A stretch of DNA of 64,000 bases from Haemaphysalis longicornis. Lineage: Eukaryota; Arthropoda; Arachnida; Ixodida; Ixodidae. Both the position numbers and the translations under genes were made by a program. A model generated the notes under the pieces. The model saw only the letters and a list, made by a program, of their open reading frames with translations. It was not told where the DNA came from and searched no databases. Location of the stretch: assembly GCA_013339765.2 (NCBI GenBank), contig CM023450.1:102674244-102738243 (forward strand), written 5' to 3'. Below are positions 57,265 through 64,000 of the stretch, in pieces (position 1 is the stretch's first letter; the number at the start of each line of letters is the position of its first letter).

Positions 57265-60196
57265 ACGAGAGAGAGACGTTTGTGTGAGGAAGACAGCATC
57301 AGAGTTGCGAGAGACGAAAGCGCCAGCTTGAGGTTGTTACGTATTTTTCAGTGTTGCTTTGGTCTATATTGGCCGCGAGGCCCACCACTGGAGAGGCTGG
57401 CGCTGCGATCGTTTTGACGTCACTTGTAGGATCACCGTTCCCATACACATCTTGCTTGCAGCGCGTGACACTTCGCTTAGAAGCGCGTTCTAAAGTATTT
57501 CATGTTAATTTTCATCGTTTGAAGTTTAGTCTAAGTAATTCTCACTGCGTCAAGCGCAGTTTGACGTCATGGGGATTTTATAACCGTATCAACTGCCGTA
57601 TTCTCCGCAAACACCTTGAGCGTGGTGGCGTATGACGTATGCGAGCGAAGCGTAAGCTGCGGCTCGTTTTCCCGATCAACAATGTAGACTACGATGATCG
57701 CCAAGATAAGTTTCTGGATTTCCCTTGCTTGCAACAAATGTATAAAGCAGGAAATCATGAATCTGTTTACTGCTCGCAGAACGCTCCGCACACACTCCCC
57801 GCCGTGCCTGACCGCACGGGCGACATAGCGGCTCGAACCGACGCAGGTCGCGGCAGCAACAACTTGTCGCCGCTTTGCTTTTAAATCACACTAGTTGTGG
57901 AAAAGTAATTCGACAGCGGTGAATGTGGATGTTACAGTGGTGAAAGATTGTGCTAGGTTGTGTCATCAGCTATGGTTTTCAAAGCGATGCTCGAATATCT
58001 GCCGTGATCTACGCGTACCGTTCCCGGACTCGGTCCCGGCACCGCCGGCCCTTCCACGCGCGGTGCGGCGAGCGGCCGAAGGATATGATGCCTGCGCGCA
58101 AGCATCGGCCGAGGCCGTGGCAGGTATCTTGATCATCGATCACTTAAACGGCATTTACCGCGGATACAAAGTTACACATACAAGAAAGGGGGTGACAGTG
58201 AAGTGAAAAATTGTATTAGGGACTCCCATTCGCAACCATGGAGGAAAGAAAAGGTTAGGAGAGGCCCTGACGTCACATTTGTGAAGCCGAGTGCCGCCAT
58301 GACTTGGGCCCACTGAGCCCAGCACTCTATCCCATCATCCTTTGCTGTCTCCGGTTTGATTTGACTAACATGGCGTCGCCCTGCCCTCCCGCTTCGAAGC
58401 GAAAACAGCTTCGTCGCTAATTCCTCGGTGCGATGTCATGTTCTAAGCTGTTGATTTCGCCTTCAATTTGCCCATTCTAACCCTCACCCAAAGTTTCAAT
58501 CGAAAAACGGGCTTCGTTTTTTAGATAGAAGGACAATTTTTCAGCTCTTAAGCCTGGCAAAGTAGCGTTTGTCGTCGTCATAGCAACAGGCTCGCGGGAT
58601 CGCGAACGCAGACGACGGGAGCAATTGTTTGGGTCGTACAGCACTGCAGTCTCCTGCGCGCTACGTCTCAGCAGCGACAAATTTCACTTCACTTCACAAC
58701 GAAGAAACACAAAGTGAGCAAAGAACGAACTGTGGCTCTCGCCAACGCTGAGCGAAGGGGATTTTCCCGGCAGGTCACCGGCGGCGGCAGCGGCTCGCTC
58801 CGCTGATCTCGACGCGACGTAAGCGCCATTGCGGCCGGGGTACGAGTTAAGGCCGGCTCCGACGGCGGAGTTTCCAAACTTGCCTAATCTCGAAACGTTT
58901 TTCGTAGCGACTGCGCTGGTTTGCAAGCGTAGCGAGGCAGCTACATACCAAGCGCCTTAAAAATTTGTCCGTTCTATTCGACCAGGTTTGGCCACCGCAG
59001 TTGCAAACAAGTAAGCAACATTGTCTATGGGCTCAAGAAAATGACGTAACTTCCTCCACACTTTTCGCAATGCATTGAGATGCTAGGGGCCTCTCCTGAG
59101 CATTCTTTCTTCCATGTTCGCAACTGTAACGATAGCGGCGAAGAAATATCTGCCGCGACGTTAAGCCTAAAGTTCCCAACATTCGATTACGTGCATCAGA
59201 AGCCGGCGGCGAGCGGTTCGAGAAGACCCTCTCGTCGCGCAAGCGCGTGTTGCGTTTGGGTTCCCCTATCACATTGGGGGGGGGGCAACGCTCGGTTCTC
59301 CTATTTTAAAACTCCCAATTACCCCAAATCATTAACGACGTGTTTCGCCTCGTACACAGCCTCGCCTTCCTTGAGCAATCGTGAGTTTCGAAAAGGCAGG
59401 CTCACTGTAAACAGACAAGAGCCCACGTTGCAATTATACATTCCCACGACGAAGTCCTAATGAAAACTAAATCTAGCCATGTCCAAACCCGCTCGAAGGC
59501 GTTGAAAACTCGCGTTCATACCATTCATACATTGTGGACAAATTGCCGCGAAAAGTAAACATATCAGCCGTGCAGAGTACAGGCTACGGCAGTGATCGTT
59601 AATCAAATCCGGAAATAACTATGAAAAACATTGTAGGGAAAATAGGCACTGCTTAAACCAAACTGCACATCGTGCAGCACTTTTAAGCACGAACGGCGAA
59701 GCGATCCGATCACCGTTCTCACGTAGTCATTCATTTACCAGGCAAGGCGAGCAGTACGCGCGGTGGGATCACAAGTGAGCGACGCGCTTCCGTCGCTGTT
59801 ACAAGGTGTTTCCTGCACACACAGTCTCGTACATGTCATGTCACAAGTATTTCATAATGAATTTACAGCGTACTTTTCTCGGCATCAGTTGCATTGTCCT
59901 TGGCGTTGGCTAGCTGCGTACGAGCTGTGGGGCGCGGCGACGTCGCCGGGAAAAAGTGAGTCGCTCATTGCTCGCCCGGATTATACGGGTTGCAGGCAAC
60001 TTTTTGGGGTAATTTGCACATCAAATCTACAAGGAGGGGGGGGGGGGGGGACAGACACACACACACACACACAAAAACACGCGGCCGCATACGCACAGGA
60101 AATGGGTTGTAGCAGACGACAACCCGACCCGGCGTCCAACAAGTGACGTCATTCGTAGGTGGCGCGACGGTATGTCCTCGAGGCCAATAGGTGACC
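57263..60196. other. Non-coding stretch, unrecognised
   Basis: No supported gene. A short ATG frame at 58371-58421 (MASPCPPASKRKQLRR) in good context is too short to call. G run at 59277-59287 and 60039-60051, followed by a CA tract. Confidence 0.35.
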
Positions 60197-60558
60197 GGTA
60201 AAAAGCGCAAAGGCTCATGGGTGCATTGTTTCCTCCCGCGGAGAGCCGCCACTTCCGGTTCGGGAGCGCTCCTGGCCTCCCGTACGCAGTCGGCTTTCAC
60301 GCGCGGGTGTGCTTGTTGTTTATCGGTTTCCACCGGAAAAAAAAAAAAAACGCTCATGCATCGGGAATTTCATACATAACAACGATTGACCCTACTAGGG
60401 GTTTATCTGACAGGTGAGCATCCTGTGACAAATAAACAACACGCTCACACTCGCCTGACAGCCGCCGGCGCATGCAGGCGTACGGGAGGGCAGCAGAGAT
60501 CTCGAACCGGAAGTGGCGGTAGCAGACGACGTACCCATGAGCCTTTGCGCTTTTTACC
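60197..60558. mobile_element. Long-arm foldback element
   Basis: Left arm from GGTAAAAAGCGCAAAGGCTC (60197-60286); right arm its inverse (60478-60558). A second complementary pair (about 60300-60325 with 60429-60455, GTTGTTTAT / ATAAACAAC) extends the hairpin inward. Non-coding. Confidence 0.75.
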
Positions 60559-61244
60559 TACCCAGCTGCGGCAAGAGAGTTCACGCACCAAACAACGAAT
60601 TTCGGCGCTTTCCTTTTCTTCTCTCCAGCAAACTCGCAGAGCGCCCCTCGCGCGTAGACGCAAATCGAATCAGCGCCTCCTCACACCGAAAATTCTTGCG
60701 AGGGGCTCCCTACGGCAACGGGGAAACCCTCGTACCGAGACCTACTCAGGCGTGGATCAGGCGCCCGCTCGCGTCGCCAATCGCGCGGGAGGAGTCAACG
60801 TGGCCGCGGCAGTCATCACGCGTACACCGGAGCATTTTCGTCGTCACACTGGTTCTGGTTAAGCGCGACAACTCGGTGGTTACGCCGATTCTGCCATCGC
60901 GCGGTAGACGTCTTCTATCGACCCCTGCCCGGTCAGGCCGGGAATGTGAGCCCAGCTCCCGAGACATTCCATCTGCCAGGCGTCACCACCACCACGCACT
61001 ACTACCGCGGGCGAGAGGAAGCGGGCCCCGAGGAAACCCTGCGCGGTCGCATTCCAGGAACGCGGGCACACACGCACGCAACCTCTCCTCTCACGCCGAC
61101 CTTGCTCGACTGGACGGAGGACGACGAGAAACGGCCTGGCGTGGCTGGGCAGCCGCCACCACGACGGCGTGCCAAGTTGCCTGCCGGCTGCCGCCGCCAC
61201 CCTGCGCTCGTCCAACGCTGCCTCGTCATGCGCTGCCTAGTTTC
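60559..61244. other. CpG-rich stretch, unrecognised
   Basis: High CpG and C-rich, with long open frames on several strands that look compositional (Arg/Pro/His-rich). No homology recognised. Possible regulatory DNA. Confidence 0.3.
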
Positions 61245-62430
61245 ACGAGCCGAAATTTCTAGGCCCGGCCCGACCCGGCCCGGTAGAGACATGGCCCGGA
61301 CCCGGCCAAAGCCCGACAAATTTTTAAAATATAAGCCCGAGCCCGACCCGATCCCGATAGAATTTAATAAAATAAGCCCGATGCAGCCAGACTGTCTTTA
61401 GATATCAGCCCGACTGACTCTAAACATGAGCCCGAAGAAGTTTGGCCTCTTTAACCTAAAATTAGGTATAGGGCGAGCATATTGAATTCTAAATTTCTTT
61501 TAATTTTGGACCGATCTTTGCACAACATAAATGTCCTGACTTGGAAAATGTATTTTTTCGAGAATTTAGGTCAAACATGCGGTTCATTTGCGACAGCCTT
61601 CGAACAAGGCGCATCGAGGATCATTTGAATTATGTTAAGAAAAAGCGATTCTTTTTATTTGTGGATTTCTTGAACAGCTGTAGCACCTTTCGTTGTTTCA
61701 TTCCATTGGTTTAACGAAGGACTCTGTTTCTTACATGTTTTTGACGGTAGCAGACTCTTCCGAGAGCTAGTTGAACTTGTACCTTTCCCAGTTAAATTCG
61801 CTATGGTTTGTCCCCGGCGCCTACCCACGTGGGGCGAAGTTCTTCCCACGCTCACGAAGCTGTCTATTTAAAAAGTCGCTTTTATCGGTAATAAAGAAAG
61901 TGTATAAAATTTCGAGAAAGATTCAAGGGTACGTTAGCTTACCTTTGGTGGCATGGCCTGCACAAAGTGCCAAGTCCAGGTCACGCTTCTTTTTTCTTTT
62001 TAAGTTTGAAAAGCATAGGAAAAAGAATCGTGTTGCACTGTGCTACCGGAGTGCCCTCGTTTTCTGACCCGCTGTCTTCCTCCATGCTGTTGAAGCCTAT
62101 ACGTTTTAGTTTATTGACTTAAAGACGTTTTAACTGTAATACGTCTTTTTTTTTTTTTCAACGGCAGCTTCTTTTTTATTTATTGAAGATCAATGATCCA
62201 AACTTCAATGATCCAAATTTTTGCTATCAACAGTTTAAAATTTGCCGCTTACGACTGCGGGGCTCAGCCAATACCTGGCACGGCTCGAAACATTTTTTGT
62301 TCAAGCCTACGCGGCCTGCCTGAGTAGGATGGCCACCTACCGCTCCTAACTCTTTCTCTCTCGGCCCGACGCCAGGCCCGACGCCCGGGCCGGCTCGGCC
62401 TGTCGGGCCGGTTTGGGCCCGTGCAGTGCG
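61245..62430. repeat. Element bounded by CCCGGCC-rich ends
   Basis: The left side has GGCCCGGCCCGACCCGGCCC and repeated AGCCCGA units (61260-61440). The right side has GGCCCGACGCCAGGCCCGAC and GTCGGGCCGGTTTGGGCCCG (62362-62422). Such ends recall hAT-type repeats with GGGCCGGGC termini. Exact boundaries and duplication were not resolved. Confidence 0.45.
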
Positions 62431-63970
<1,540 letters not shown>

Positions 63971-64000
63971 GATAGGGGTAGGGGGGGGGGATGTAGTGGC

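Overview
The window is animal nuclear DNA. It carries one large, fragmented gene on the minus strand inside sequence packed with transposon remnants. The protein similarity, the tRNA-derived SINE and the GAT-tailed non-LTR retrotransposon fragments point to an arthropod, most likely a hard tick (Ixodida). The species cannot be told from the sequence alone. There is no operon, CRISPR array, phage or plasmid signature.

About 1.06-20.37 kb (minus strand) holds the extracellular alpha-subunit half of an insulin/IGF receptor gene (InR). Twelve exons join in correct phase with consensus GT/AG sites and no stop codon. In order they encode the L1 domain, furin-like cysteine-rich region, L2 domain, FnIII-1, the first part of FnIII-2, and the insert domain with the three-cysteine cluster and the alphaCT insulin-binding helix, ending at a KKR basic run. 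The transmembrane segment and tyrosine kinase must lie beyond position 1. A further small exon at 26591-26674 has perfect splice sites and the right phase to join the L1 exon; it may encode an N-terminal extension. No signal-peptide exon was found, so the true 5' end is upstream (higher coordinates, in the window or outside it).

The InR introns are largely transposon sediment. They contain a TTAA-flanked MITE family with several copies, a chain of five TTAA elements (two nested) filling most of a 5.1-kb intron, two hAT-like elements, a pogo/Tigger remnant that still encodes a transposase tail, Tigger-like MITEs (one ending 26 nt from a splice donor), and a mariner-like MITE cleanly inserted in a TTAA MITE with a TA duplication.

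From 26.7 to 64 kb I see no confident host coding exon. This part holds a 1.6-kb TTAA element, a decayed RNase H-bearing non-LTR retrotransposon (34.5-35.85 kb), three other reverse transcriptase fragments (40.4, 45.6 and 48.1 kb), inverted and direct copies of unnamed repeats (39-45.5 kb), foldback elements, microsatellites, and CpG-rich blocks near 50.1-51.5, 54.6-54.84 and 60.5-61.26 kb that could be promoter regions. It is probably the long first intron(s) and/or 5' flank of InR.
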